NCBI RefSeq assembly: GCF_900156495.1
Contig: NZ_FTNT01000002.1
Location: 278,359 to 342,358, forward strand
Length of the DNA: 64,000 nt
DNA from: Williamsia sterculiae
GTDB taxonomy: Bacteria; Actinomycetota; Actinomycetes; Mycobacteriales; Mycobacteriaceae
Direction of reading: 5' to 3'
Shown here: piece after piece, positions 55,938 through 64,000 of the stretch
Numbering within the stretch: the stretch's first letter is position 1
Layout of the letters: each line of letters opens with the position of its first letter
The notes under the pieces: generated by a model
Told to the model about the DNA's origin: nothing
The model's database searches: none
Seen by the model: the letters and a program-made list of their open reading frames with translations, nothing else
Position numbers and translations under genes: made by a program

Positions 55938-57396
55938 CGTAGAGATCCATGATCCAGAACCCGAGCGGGACGATGACCGCGATGAGTGCGTACTCGGCGA
56001 GTTCAGCGGTCCGGCGCAACACCGGAGAGAATTCCTGATGCGGGGCGACAACCCCGACCAACAGGGCGATCACCGCCGTCGCGGCCAGCACGGCGAAGGC
56101 GGCCGGGGCCATGTACGACCGGGTCGCGGCGACCCCGACGAACATCGCCAGCACCGTGACCGCCCCGGCCCCGATCAAAGTGCAGGCCTGGGCCAGGTCG
56201 TCGTGGGATCGTCCGCGCAGACACAGGACGATTCCGATGATCAGCGCGAACAGTCCGGCCCGCCAGTCGAACCGCGCACCGGTCAGCACGCAGAGCAACG
56301 CACCACCCGACGATGCGACGGCGGCCCCGGCCAGGATGCCGGTGTGGTACTGCGTCGCGGCGTAGGCCCGACGCTCCAGGGCCGCCGCCGACGGCAGGGC
56401 CATCGCACCGATGGCGCCGATGCCCTCGATCGCCGGTCGGGGTTCGCGATCGACCGGGTCGATCGGCGCACCTGCCGACGGCACGGGCGGTAGCGGGAGT
56501 CGCGCCAACGCGATGGTGAGGCGCGGCGCCAGCGCGATGGTCAGGATGCCCGCGACGGCCAGGCCGGTCCCCACGTCGACCGTTCCCACCGACCAGATCG
56601 CCTGCACCAGCGCCGCGACGCCGAACAGCACCATGGTCGTGGCGACGGCCGCGTGTACCAGGGTGCCGGTGGTGGTGATCCGGTACGACAGGACGGCCAC
56701 CAGCAGCGTGACCGCACATCCGGTGGCCAGATGCGGTGCGCCCAGCGGTCCCGGGGGGATGAGCATGCCGGTGGCGAAGGCCGGCGGCATCGCGCACAAC
56801 GAGAGGATCGCGGCGGTGACGCGGTCGCGGTACCACCGACTCACGACGGTCGCGGCGGTGACGAAGCCGACGGTCAGTCCGGCCGCGGCGAAGACCGGCC
56901 AGACCGCCGAGCCCGGAACCCGACACAGCACCACACCGGCGAGTACGGCGGCGACGACCGCGAACACCAGTCCGACGACACGTGCACCCGCCGCCGTCCA
57001 ACCGGGGAAGCGGCTGTCGGTGAGTCGGGCGACAGCGTCGATGACGTCGTCGAACAGCACCGGCGACTCCTGCGCGGAGACCGGACGGAGCACCAACAGG
57101 TCACCGTCGCGGACCCCGGCCTCGAGCAGTGAACGAGACGGGGCGATCGGCGAACCGCCGATCCGGGCGAGCGTCCAGCGGTCGCGGATCTCCTGCGGTC
57201 GGGCGTCCGGATCGGAGTGGTCCGGATCGCGGGACTCGATGAGTGCGACCAGGTCGGGGATCAGTGCGGCAACCGGCACCGACGCGGGCAACCCCACGTC
57301 GAGCTGGGTGTGGCCACCCAGGACGGACACCCTGGCCAGCTCCGGCTCCACACCGTCGCCACCGGGGACCTCGTTCAGCAGATCCACTGCGGTCAT
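55918..57396 (-). CDS. eccD4: Type VII secretion membrane channel protein EccD (ESX-4)
   Basis: A 492-residue protein with an N-terminal ubiquitin-like domain (~20-105, RVSVLGGHTQLDVGLPASVPVAALIPDLV) and about eleven transmembrane helices from WTAAGARVVGLVFAVVAAVLAG onward, as in EccD. EccD dimers line the membrane core of ESX machines. It is first in the minus-strand operon with mycP4 and the methyltransferase; the start at 57396 is 172 bases from the divergent eccC4 start. Confidence 0.92.
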   Translation of the reverse strand: MTAVDLLNEVPGGDGVEPELARVSVLGGHTQLDVGLPASVPVAALIPDLVALIESRDPDHSDPDARPQEIRDRWTLARIGGSPIAPSRSLLEAGVRDGDLLVLRPVSAQESPVLFDDVIDAVARLTDSRFPGWTAAGARVVGLVFAVVAAVLAGVVLCRVPGSAVWPVFAAAGLTVGFVTAATVVSRWYRDRVTAAILSLCAMPPAFATGMLIPPGPLGAPHLATGCAVTLLVAVLSYRITTTGTLVHAAVATTMVLFGVAALVQAIWSVGTVDVGTGLAVAGILTIALAPRLTIALARLPLPPVPSAGAPIDPVDREPRPAIEGIGAIGAMALPSAAALERRAYAATQYHTGILAGAAVASSGGALLCVLTGARFDWRAGLFALIIGIVLCLRGRSHDDLAQACTLIGAGAVTVLAMFVGVAATRSYMAPAAFAVLAATAVIALLVGVVAPHQEFSPVLRRTAELAEYALIAVIVPLGFWIMDLYGVLRNL

Positions 57397-57467
57397 CGTC
57401 CGCCATCCTCGATTCCCTGGTCATTCGATCCCTCGACAACAGGTGCCGTCAAGCCCCGACCAGCCGC

Positions 57468-57474
57468 TAACATA
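57468..57474. promoter_or_regulatory. Overlapping divergent -10 elements of eccD4 and eccC4
   Basis: TAACAT on the plus strand (57468-57473) and TATGTT on the minus strand (57469-57474) both fit the TANNNT -10 pattern and overlap in the 172-base gap between eccD4 and eccC4. ACGAATCGT next to them is a small palindrome. No matching -35 elements stand out. Confidence 0.35.
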
Positions 57475-57568
57475 ACGAATCGTTGGCGGGCCTGCGAAGT
57501 CGCTGTAGATCGATCGCCTTCCCGGAGCGCAATGACACCGAACACCACTGGATCGAGGAACACCCCGC

Positions 57569-60500
57569 GTGAGCATCGGAACCACCGAGGGATTCGTCCG
57601 CCGTCCGCGGATCAGCCCGCCCCGCACCCCCGGCGGCGAACTGAATGTCCAACCGCCGCCGGAGGTGCCGCGGGTGGTACCCGGCAACATGTTGATGAAG
57701 CTGTTGCCGCTGGTCATGGTGGTCGCGGTGGTGGGGATGATCGCGTTGCTGTTCCTCAACGGCGGCCGCAACGTGTTGTCCAATCCGCTGTTCCTGATGT
57801 TCCCGTTGATGATGCTCATGTCGATGGTCGGCATGTTCGCGGGCGGTGGGCGTGGCGGAGGTAAGCGGGCAGCGGAACTCAACGAGGAACGAAAAGACTA
57901 TTTCCGGTATCTCGGACAAATCCGTACCGAGGTCCACGACACCGCAACGGCACAACGCGACGCGCTCAGGTGGAGTCATCCCGAGCCGTCGACCCTGCTC
58001 GCGGTGATGGGGACCCGACGGATGTGGGAACGACGGCCCGCGGACAGCGATTTCGGACATGTCCGGGTCGGGGTCGGATCGCAGCGCCTCGCCACCCGGC
58101 TCACCCCGCCGGAGACCGGTCCCACCGAGGACATAGAGCCGGTGTCGGCGGTGGCGTTGCGCCGTTTCGTGCGTACCCATTCGGTGGTGCACGGACTGCC
58201 CACGGCGATCTCGTTGCGCGGCTTCCCCGCCATCAACGTCGAGGGTGCGCGTCAGGAGACCCGCGACCTCGCTCGGGCGATGGTGATGGAGCTGTGCGCA
58301 TTCCATGGCCCGGACAACCTGCGGGTCGCCATCGTCACCGCCGATCCCGGTGGTGAGTACTGGGAGTGGGCCAAGTGGTTGCCCAGCGTCGCCCACCCCA
58401 CGCTGCGCGACGGCATCGGGCCGGCTCGGATGCTGTATCGGTCGCTCGGCGAGCTCGAGGAGTCGCTGAGCTCGGAACTGCTGGACCGGGGACGGTTCTC
58501 CCGATCGGCGCCACCCACTCCGGGTCGTCCCCAACTGGTCATCGTCATCGACGACGGTCATGTGGCGGGAGACGAACGGGTCATCGCCGATGCTGGAATG
58601 GAAGCGGTTTCGGTGATCGACCTGTCCGCGCCACCCGACGGGCTGGCCGTGCGCCGCGGGTTGCAGCTGGTGGTCCGCGACGGCAAGGTCGGGGCCCGAA
58701 GCGCATTCGGGGTGGAGGAGTTCGCCGACATGGACCGGTTGTCGGTGTCCGAGGCCGAGACCATGGCCAGGGTGATGGCGCGGTACCGGCTGGCGACCGG
58801 TGCGCAGCTGGCGAATCTCGAGCAGGAGGTCAGCCCGTCCGACCCTGGTCTGATGAGTCTGCTGGGGGTCCGTGACGGTGGTGCGCTCGACCTCGCCACC
58901 CTGTGGCGCCCGCGGACACCGCGTGAGCGTCTGCGGGTGCCGATCGGCTATTCGTCCACCGGCGCACCGGTGGAGATCGACATCAAGGAAGCCGCCGAGG
59001 GCGGGATGGGTCCGCACGGTTTGTGTATCGGTGCGACGGGGTCCGGCAAGTCGGAGTTCCTGCGCACACTGGTGTCGGCGATGATCACCACCCATTCACC
59101 GGAGGCCCTGAACCTCGTCCTGGTGGACTTCAAGGGTGGGGCGACGTTTCTCGGGTTGGAGGCCGCGCCGCACGTGGCCGCGGTGATCACCAACCTCGAG
59201 GAAGAGTTGTCGATGGTGGACCGCATGAAAGACGCGTTGTCCGGTGAGATAAACCGTCGCCAGGAGATCCTCCGTGCGGCGGGCAATTTCGCGAACGTGG
59301 GTGATTACGAGCGGGCTCGGGCCGCGGGTGCGCCGTTGGATCCGCTGCCCGCGCTGTTCGTGGTGGTCGACGAGTTCTCCGAACTCCTCGCGCAGAAACC
59401 GGATTTCGCCGAGCTCTTCGTCGCCATCGGTCGGCTGGGGCGGTCGTTGCACATCCATCTGCTGTTGGCCTCGCAACGCCTCGAAGAGGGCAAACTGCGT
59501 GGCCTGGACTCCCACCTCTCGTACCGTATCGGTCTGAAGACATTCTCGGCCAACGAATCCCGTTCGGTGCTCGGTGTTCCCGACGCTTATCACCTGCCCA
59601 GTGTCCCGGGGTCGGCGTACCTCAAGTGTGATTCGGCGGACCCGGTGCGGTTCAACACCTGTTACGTCTCCGGGCCGTACGTGCCGCCGGTGGCGGCGAG
59701 CTCCGCGGCCACCAGCGAACTCGGACACACCGGGTTGAAGATGTTCACCGCCACCCCGGTCGCGGTGGATCCTCGTCCGGCGAGCCTGCCCGTCGCCCAA
59801 CCCGAGGTCGACTCGCCCGAACCCGCTCCCAACGCGCCGACGCTGTTGGAGACGGTGGTACGTCAGGTGGTCGGTCAGGGCCCGCCCGCCCACGAGGTGT
59901 GGTTGCCGCCGTTGGACGTCTCGCCGACGGTGGACGAGTTGCTTCCGCGCCGCGACTGGCGGATACCCGGTCCGCCCGGAGACCTGCGCCTCCCGGTGGC
60001 CGTGGTGGACCGACCCTACGACCAGCGCCGCGATCTGCTGCTCCTCGACGTCGCGGGCGCGGCGGGCAACGTGGCGGTGGTCGGTGGACCGCAGTCCGGC
60101 AAGTCGACGACGCTGCGCACGCTGATCATGGCGGCCGCGGCGACCCACACCCCCGAACAGGTGCAGTTCTACTGCCTGGACTTCGGCGGCGGCAGTCTCG
60201 CGGGACTGTCCGGACTACCGCACGTCGGGTCGGTGGCCACCCGTGCGGACATGGACGCGGTGCGCCGTACGGTGGCCGAGATCTCCAGCATCGTGCGAGC
60301 CCGGGAGAAGCGGTTCGCCGCGTTACGAATCGAGTCCATGCGCGACTTCCGCACCCGGCGGGCGCAACTGGCCGCCGGTACGCTTCCCCCGGATCAGGCT
60401 GCTGCGTTGTCCGAAGACGTCTTCGGCGACGTGTTCCTGGTCATCGACGGGTACGGCGTGATGCGCAACGAATTCGACTTCCTCGACGAGCAGATCACCG

Positions 60501-61600
60501 CGATCGTCGCGCAGGGGCTCTCCTACGGCGTGCACGTGGTGGTCAGTGCGGTGCGCTGGCCGGAGATCCGGCCCGCGGTCAAGGACCTGATCGGTAGTCG
60601 GTTGGAATTGCGTCTCGGCGACCCGCTGGATTCGGAGATGAGCCGCAAGGCGGCGGCGCTGGTGCCGATGGGGCGGCCCGGTCGCGGGGTCACCGGCGAC
60701 GGACTGCACCTGCTGGTCGCGCTGCCGCGGTTGGACTCGGTGCCGGCGTCGGACAGCCTGGCCGAGGGGGTGGTGTGGTCGGTGGACCAACTCGCCATCG
60801 CCTACCGCGGTCGGGGTGCGATGCGGGTCCGCAAACTCGACGGTGTGGTGCCTCGTGCCGACGTGATGGCCCAGGTCGCCGCGTCCGGGGTGGCCCTGCG
60901 ACCGACCGAGGTGGTCATCGGTCTCGGTGAGCGCGAGCTGGCGCCGGTGATCCTGGACTTCGCATCCCAGCCCCACTTCATGGCGTTCGCCGACGTGGAG
61001 CACGGGAAGACATCGCTGTTGCGCACCATCATCGCCGGGCTGGTCGAGTCGGGTACCCCCGACCAGACCAAGGTGGTCCTGGTCGACTACCGCCGCACCC
61101 TGTTGGGGGTGATCGAGACCGACCACCTCGCGGGGTACGCCACGTCGGAGAAGACGCTGACCCCGATGATGAACGAATTGGCGCGGTACTTCGCGGCCCG
61201 GTTGCCACCCGAGGACGTCACCCAGCAACAACTGCGGGACCGCAACTGGTGGAACGGCCCTGAGGTCTACGTGGTGGTCGACGACTACGACATGGTCGCC
61301 ACCTCCTCCGGCAATCCGCTCAACGCGTTGGTGGACCTGCTCCCGCAGGCCCGCGACATCGGTATGCACCTGATCCTGGTGCGTCGCGCGGGTGGGGCTG
61401 GCCGCGCGATGTTCGACTCGGTGATCGGCAGGCTCAAGGACCTGTCCAGCGATGCCCTGTTGATGAGCGGTGACCGTGACGAGGGCTTCCTGCTCGGACG
61501 GGTGCGGATGCAGCAACTGGTCCCCGGCCGCGGTGAACTGGTGTCACGCACCCATGGCCAGGAGATGATCCAGGTCTGCTACCTGCCGCCGACGATCTGA
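57569..61600 (+). CDS. eccC4: Type VII secretion FtsK/SpoIIIE ATPase EccC (ESX-4)
   Basis: A 1343-residue motor protein that recognises WXG100 substrates. Two transmembrane helices lie at ~46-92 (LLPLVMVVAVVGMIALLFL, LFLMFPLMMLMSMVGMFAG). Three ATPase modules follow: Walker A GATGSGKS at 488-495, GGPQSGKS at 839-846, and a weaker DVEHGKT around lysine 1147. EccCa and EccCb are fused, as in ESX-4. The GTG at 57569 has GAGGAA eight bases upstream. An Rv3446c-like gene follows after eight bases, the ESX-4 gene order. The first module (FVVVDEFSELL) is usually the catalytically essential one. Confidence 0.95.
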   Translation: MSIGTTEGFVRRPRISPPRTPGGELNVQPPPEVPRVVPGNMLMKLLPLVMVVAVVGMIALLFLNGGRNVLSNPLFLMFPLMMLMSMVGMFAGGGRGGGKRAAELNEERKDYFRYLGQIRTEVHDTATAQRDALRWSHPEPSTLLAVMGTRRMWERRPADSDFGHVRVGVGSQRLATRLTPPETGPTEDIEPVSAVALRRFVRTHSVVHGLPTAISLRGFPAINVEGARQETRDLARAMVMELCAFHGPDNLRVAIVTADPGGEYWEWAKWLPSVAHPTLRDGIGPARMLYRSLGELEESLSSELLDRGRFSRSAPPTPGRPQLVIVIDDGHVAGDERVIADAGMEAVSVIDLSAPPDGLAVRRGLQLVVRDGKVGARSAFGVEEFADMDRLSVSEAETMARVMARYRLATGAQLANLEQEVSPSDPGLMSLLGVRDGGALDLATLWRPRTPRERLRVPIGYSSTGAPVEIDIKEAAEGGMGPHGLCIGATGSGKSEFLRTLVSAMITTHSPEALNLVLVDFKGGATFLGLEAAPHVAAVITNLEEELSMVDRMKDALSGEINRRQEILRAAGNFANVGDYERARAAGAPLDPLPALFVVVDEFSELLAQKPDFAELFVAIGRLGRSLHIHLLLASQRLEEGKLRGLDSHLSYRIGLKTFSANESRSVLGVPDAYHLPSVPGSAYLKCDSADPVRFNTCYVSGPYVPPVAASSAATSELGHTGLKMFTATPVAVDPRPASLPVAQPEVDSPEPAPNAPTLLETVVRQVVGQGPPAHEVWLPPLDVSPTVDELLPRRDWRIPGPPGDLRLPVAVVDRPYDQRRDLLLLDVAGAAGNVAVVGGPQSGKSTTLRTLIMAAAATHTPEQVQFYCLDFGGGSLAGLSGLPHVGSVATRADMDAVRRTVAEISSIVRAREKRFAALRIESMRDFRTRRAQLAAGTLPPDQAAALSEDVFGDVFLVIDGYGVMRNEFDFLDEQITAIVAQGLSYGVHVVVSAVRWPEIRPAVKDLIGSRLELRLGDPLDSEMSRKAAALVPMGRPGRGVTGDGLHLLVALPRLDSVPASDSLAEGVVWSVDQLAIAYRGRGAMRVRKLDGVVPRADVMAQVAASGVALRPTEVVIGLGERELAPVILDFASQPHFMAFADVEHGKTSLLRTIIAGLVESGTPDQTKVVLVDYRRTLLGVIETDHLAGYATSEKTLTPMMNELARYFAARLPPEDVTQQQLRDRNWWNGPEVYVVVDDYDMVATSSGNPLNALVDLLPQARDIGMHLILVRRAGGAGRAMFDSVIGRLKDLSSDALLMSGDRDEGFLLGRVRMQQLVPGRGELVSRTHGQEMIQVCYLPPTI

Positions 61601-61608
61601 CCCCGCAG

Positions 61609-62838
61609 ATGTCCGTCGAGCGTCGGATTCCGGAACCGGTGGTGCTCGACATCGCCTATCACACGGTGCAGTCGGACGCCGGGACATGGGATGTCACGGA
61701 GTTGATGTCGGCGATCGACGCGCCGTCGGTCCGGGTCGGCGGGGTGGTGCGCGGACCCCGGGAGGCATGGGCTGCGGTGTTCGCCGCGGCGTTGGGCGGC
61801 AGCCGGCCGCGTTCGGCGGTGTTGGCCCACCCGACGACGTGGGGAGCGGTGCGATGCGCGGTTCCGCGCGCGGCGGCCGACGCCGCGGTCGACGACCTGC
61901 GGATGGTGCCGAGAGCGGTCCTCATCGCCGAGACCCATCTCGAGGTGACCGCGCGTCGGGCCGTGGTGGTCGAAGTGCACTCCGCTCGCGTCGACGCTCA
62001 CGTCGTGGGCAATGGTCCGGACGGCTGGGACGTGCTGTCCACCACCGTCGTCGACGACGTCCCCGGTCGCCCCGCCCTTGGTGACGACCTCGGCGACGAC
62101 CCGCCGGATGCGGTGATTGTCGACGGTGCGGACCCCGTGCGGGTAGCGGAGGTGGTCGTCGACACCGAACGCGGGTGTGCGGTGGGGCGGGTGGTTGCCG
62201 CCGACCGCACCCTGCTGCACCGATTCGCCGGTGTGCGTCGCCCACCGGTTCCCCAACCGGTGATCCCACAGGCGCCTGCGCCGTCGTCACGGTCCCGGGG
62301 ACCGCTGGCGCTGCAGGTGGCCGCCGCCGTCGCGGTGGTCGCGGGCATCGCTGCCACCGCCGTTGCCGTGATCGGTGTCGGCGACGGTGGTTCCACCGCG
62401 GACACGGAGTACCGGTCGGTGAGCGTGGGGTCGGTATCCATTCAGGTGCCCGCGACCTGGGCGCGGACCGACGCCGAACCCACGCCCGGCCAGGTCCGGA
62501 CCGTCGTCGCCGACCGCGACCTCGGTCACCGATTGGTGATCGTGACCAACCGGCTGCCCGGTACGGCCACGCAGGCCTCGGTCGCCACCAGCCTGCACAA
62601 CCGGATCCGGCAGATCGGTGCGGACACCGTCTCCGACTTCGCCGCCGACACCCGCTACGCCGGACGACCGGTGATCGCCTATCGCGAGCTCGCGGGATCC
62701 GGCGGCGCCGTCCGATGGCATGTGCTGGTCGAGCGCGCCATCCAGGTCAGCATCGGCTGTCAGGACGCTGCGGGTACCGCGGTGGAACGGGCGTGTCGCC
62801 GCGCGGTCGGGTCGGCGACCGTGGTGGTCAACCCCTGA
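61609..62838 (+). CDS. Type VII secretion-associated protein (Rv3446c-like)
   Basis: A 409-residue protein: an actin/Hsp70-like N-terminal region (AVLAHPTTWGAVRCAV, VVVEVHSARVDAHVV), one transmembrane helix at ~230-260 (ALQVAAAVAVVAGIAATAVAVIGV), and an extracytoplasmic C-terminal domain (VSVGSVSIQVPATWARTD) with two cysteines near the end. It matches the family linked to ESX-4 loci (Rv3446c), role unknown. It starts eight bases after eccC4. Its 3' end overlaps the convergent acyltransferase gene by 79 bases. In M. tuberculosis esxU and esxT follow; here they do not. Confidence 0.85.
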   Translation: MSVERRIPEPVVLDIAYHTVQSDAGTWDVTELMSAIDAPSVRVGGVVRGPREAWAAVFAAALGGSRPRSAVLAHPTTWGAVRCAVPRAAADAAVDDLRMVPRAVLIAETHLEVTARRAVVVEVHSARVDAHVVGNGPDGWDVLSTTVVDDVPGRPALGDDLGDDPPDAVIVDGADPVRVAEVVVDTERGCAVGRVVAADRTLLHRFAGVRRPPVPQPVIPQAPAPSSRSRGPLALQVAAAVAVVAGIAATAVAVIGVGDGGSTADTEYRSVSVGSVSIQVPATWARTDAEPTPGQVRTVVADRDLGHRLVIVTNRLPGTATQASVATSLHNRIRQIGADTVSDFAADTRYAGRPVIAYRELAGSGGAVRWHVLVERAIQVSIGCQDAAGTAVERACRRAVGSATVVVNP

Positions 62839-64000
62839 ACCGACATCGACAGCGTGTGCTCGATCGACCGCGCCACCGACCCGAGGAAGGTGTCGATGGT
62901 CGCACGACCAATGGCGGTGTCGGGGTAACGCGTGCGGATGGCGAGGCCGTGGTCGGTGCGGGAGATCCAGAACTGTGCGTCGTCGGCAGTGGTCACGTTG
63001 GAGATGTGGTGCGCGTCGAGTTCGGTGTGCACGTCCCCGCCGGGCAGCACGCGATAGTCGATGTAGGACACCATGAAGATGTCCCGGCGGACCATGTTCA
63101 TCCCGTTCATCGCGGAGATGACCTGCGGCACCGGCACTTCGGCGAGGCGCATGGCCGATCGCAGGGCCGATCCGGTGCGCCGGACCGAGTCGAGCGCGTC
63201 GCGGCCCCCGACCACCTGTAGTGGTGCATTGGTGGTGAACCAGCCGACGGCGTTCTCCCACGGACCGTTGCGCCGGGTGTGCAGCGGGAACAGCAGCGCC
63301 AGTTCCGGGCCGCCACCGAGTCGTCGGACGGTGTCGGCCATGGCGGCGAGCACTCCGGCGAGGGGGCTGGCGCCGTTGCGTCGGCACAGGGCGGCAAACC
63401 GTTCGGTCGCGGCCTCGTCGAGCAGCGGGCGCACGTCGGTGCGTTGTGGTGCCGTCTGTCCTGGGGCGACACCGAGATCGAGCGGGAACGACGGTGGGGT
63501 GCCGTCACGTTCGTCGAAGAATCGCAACCAGGACAGCAGACGGGGATCCGACGGTCGGATCGGTGTCGCCGCGGACTCCTCGGCGCAGTAGTCCACGAAG
63601 TTGCCGCTCATCGGCAGCAGTTCGGCGCTGAACGTCTCGAGTGCGTCGCGGTGACCGCGGTACAGCCGGTGCAGGTCGTTGACGATGATCGAGATCGAGT
63701 ACGCGTCCACATGCGAGTGATCGAAACCGCACACGATGGTCGAGGCGTCCGGACGGTCGATCGCGGCCAGGAAGTAGGCAGGGAAGCCGAACGGGTGGCA
63801 GGCCGCGTCCAGGGCCTTCCAGATGGCCTGTCGGGTGGTCTGCGGCGACGTGGCCCTGACACCCGGGTTGGGCCGGAGGGTCAGCGTCCGGGCGTCGTAC
63901 TCTTCGCGGACGAACACGTCTCCGTCCCGCCGGAAGGCGCTGTGCAGGGTGCCGTGTCGCGTGATCAGCGCGTGGTAGGCGCGGTGCAGGGCGGTCCGGT
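62760..64000 (-). CDS. PapA-like condensation-domain acyltransferase (5' end outside window)
   Basis: The frame runs off the right edge; 412 residues to the stop are visible. CGFDHSHVDAYSISIIVNDLHRL contains the HxxxDxxS-type active site of condensation-domain acyltransferases. VGWFTTNAPLQVVGG and the DIFMVSYIDYR and AQFWISRTDHGLAIRTRYP segments form the C-terminal subdomain with the bridging region. The family (PapA proteins) esterifies acyl chains onto trehalose or phthiocerol-type glycolipids. Codons upstream of an internal GTG at 63917 still encode condensation-domain sequence (LHSAFRRDGD), so the true start is beyond the window. It converges on the Rv3446c-like gene with a 79-base overlap. 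Confidence 0.87.
   Translation of the reverse strand, partial: RTALHRAYHALITRHGTLHSAFRRDGDVFVREEYDARTLTLRPNPGVRATSPQTTRQAIWKALDAACHPFGFPAYFLAAIDRPDASTIVCGFDHSHVDAYSISIIVNDLHRLYRGHRDALETFSAELLPMSGNFVDYCAEESAATPIRPSDPRLLSWLRFFDERDGTPPSFPLDLGVAPGQTAPQRTDVRPLLDEAATERFAALCRRNGASPLAGVLAAMADTVRRLGGGPELALLFPLHTRRNGPWENAVGWFTTNAPLQVVGGRDALDSVRRTGSALRSAMRLAEVPVPQVISAMNGMNMVRRDIFMVSYIDYRVLPGGDVHTELDAHHISNVTTADDAQFWISRTDHGLAIRTRYPDTAIGRATIDTFLGSVARSIEHTLSMSVQGLTTTVADPTARRHARSTAVPAAS

Overview
The window comes from a high-GC actinobacterium of the order Mycobacteriales, most likely a Gordonia- or Williamsia-like genus; species is not decidable from the sequence. Evidence: mycothiol S-conjugate amidase, a short-chain cis-prenyltransferase, an antigen-85-like mycolyltransferase, PIN-PhoH (PhoH2), an ESX-4 type VII secretion locus, a 13E12-type HNH protein, and gene order that from memory follows the Mycobacterium tuberculosis segment Rv1072-Rv1110. 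At least eleven genes have a TANNNT -10 element 6-7 bases before the start codon, the usual actinobacterial leaderless arrangement.

Layout. 0-1.7 kb: end of a formylglycine-generating enzyme converging on its likely substrate, a sulfatase. 1.9-4.9 kb: PAS-GGDEF-EAL c-di-GMP protein and free-methionine-(R)-sulfoxide reductase. 5-8.5 kb: a StyA-type flavin monooxygenase divergent from kynureninase and an alpha/beta hydrolase. 8.5-10.4 kb: a 13E12 HNH gene beside a tRNA-Leu(UAA), with a 14-bp direct repeat upstream. 10.6-23.4 kb: conserved core (BI-1 protein, thiolase, SGNH hydrolase, cbs-metB, ilvA, greA, queuosine-precursor transporter, mca and neighbours). 23.4-34 kb: a block that interrupts the Rv1084/Rv1085c-like neighbourhood, with a fused arginine-hydrolysing enzyme/ornithine aminotransferase under a divergent AsnC regulator, a DAHP synthase behind an aromatic leader peptide and terminator, a PopR/ClgR-like regulator with a clpP pair, an HTH-citrate synthase divergent from a second citrate synthase, and a PhoD phosphatase. 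34-41.7 kb: core again (hemolysin III, cis-prenyltransferase, coaA, DUF885, glyA, desA2-like, phoH2). 41.7-45.1 kb: secreted L,D-transpeptidase, amine-oxidase-like flavoprotein, secreted glycoside hydrolase. 45.2-51.8 kb: fumC, glpX, DUF4245, xseB/xseA, lipid-droplet-associated protein, ispH. 51.9-54.5 kb: secreted lipase coupled to a mycolyltransferase-like esterase, and a methyltransferase. 54.5-62.8 kb: ESX-4 core (mycP4, eccD4 divergent from eccC4 and an Rv3446c-like gene) without eccB4 or esxT/esxU nearby. 62.8-64 kb: a PapA-like condensation-domain acyltransferase running off the end.

How the parts fit: cbs, metB and ilvA form a sulfur/branched-chain amino acid block; the fused enzyme plus AsnC looks like an arginine-to-glutamate-semialdehyde module; the clpP pair, its regulator and shared palindromes look like a self-contained inducible protease; the envelope genes (cis-prenyltransferase, transpeptidase, lipase, mycolyltransferase, PapA, ESX-4) suit a mycolate-bearing wall. 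No CRISPR array, complete insertion sequence or prophage was seen.
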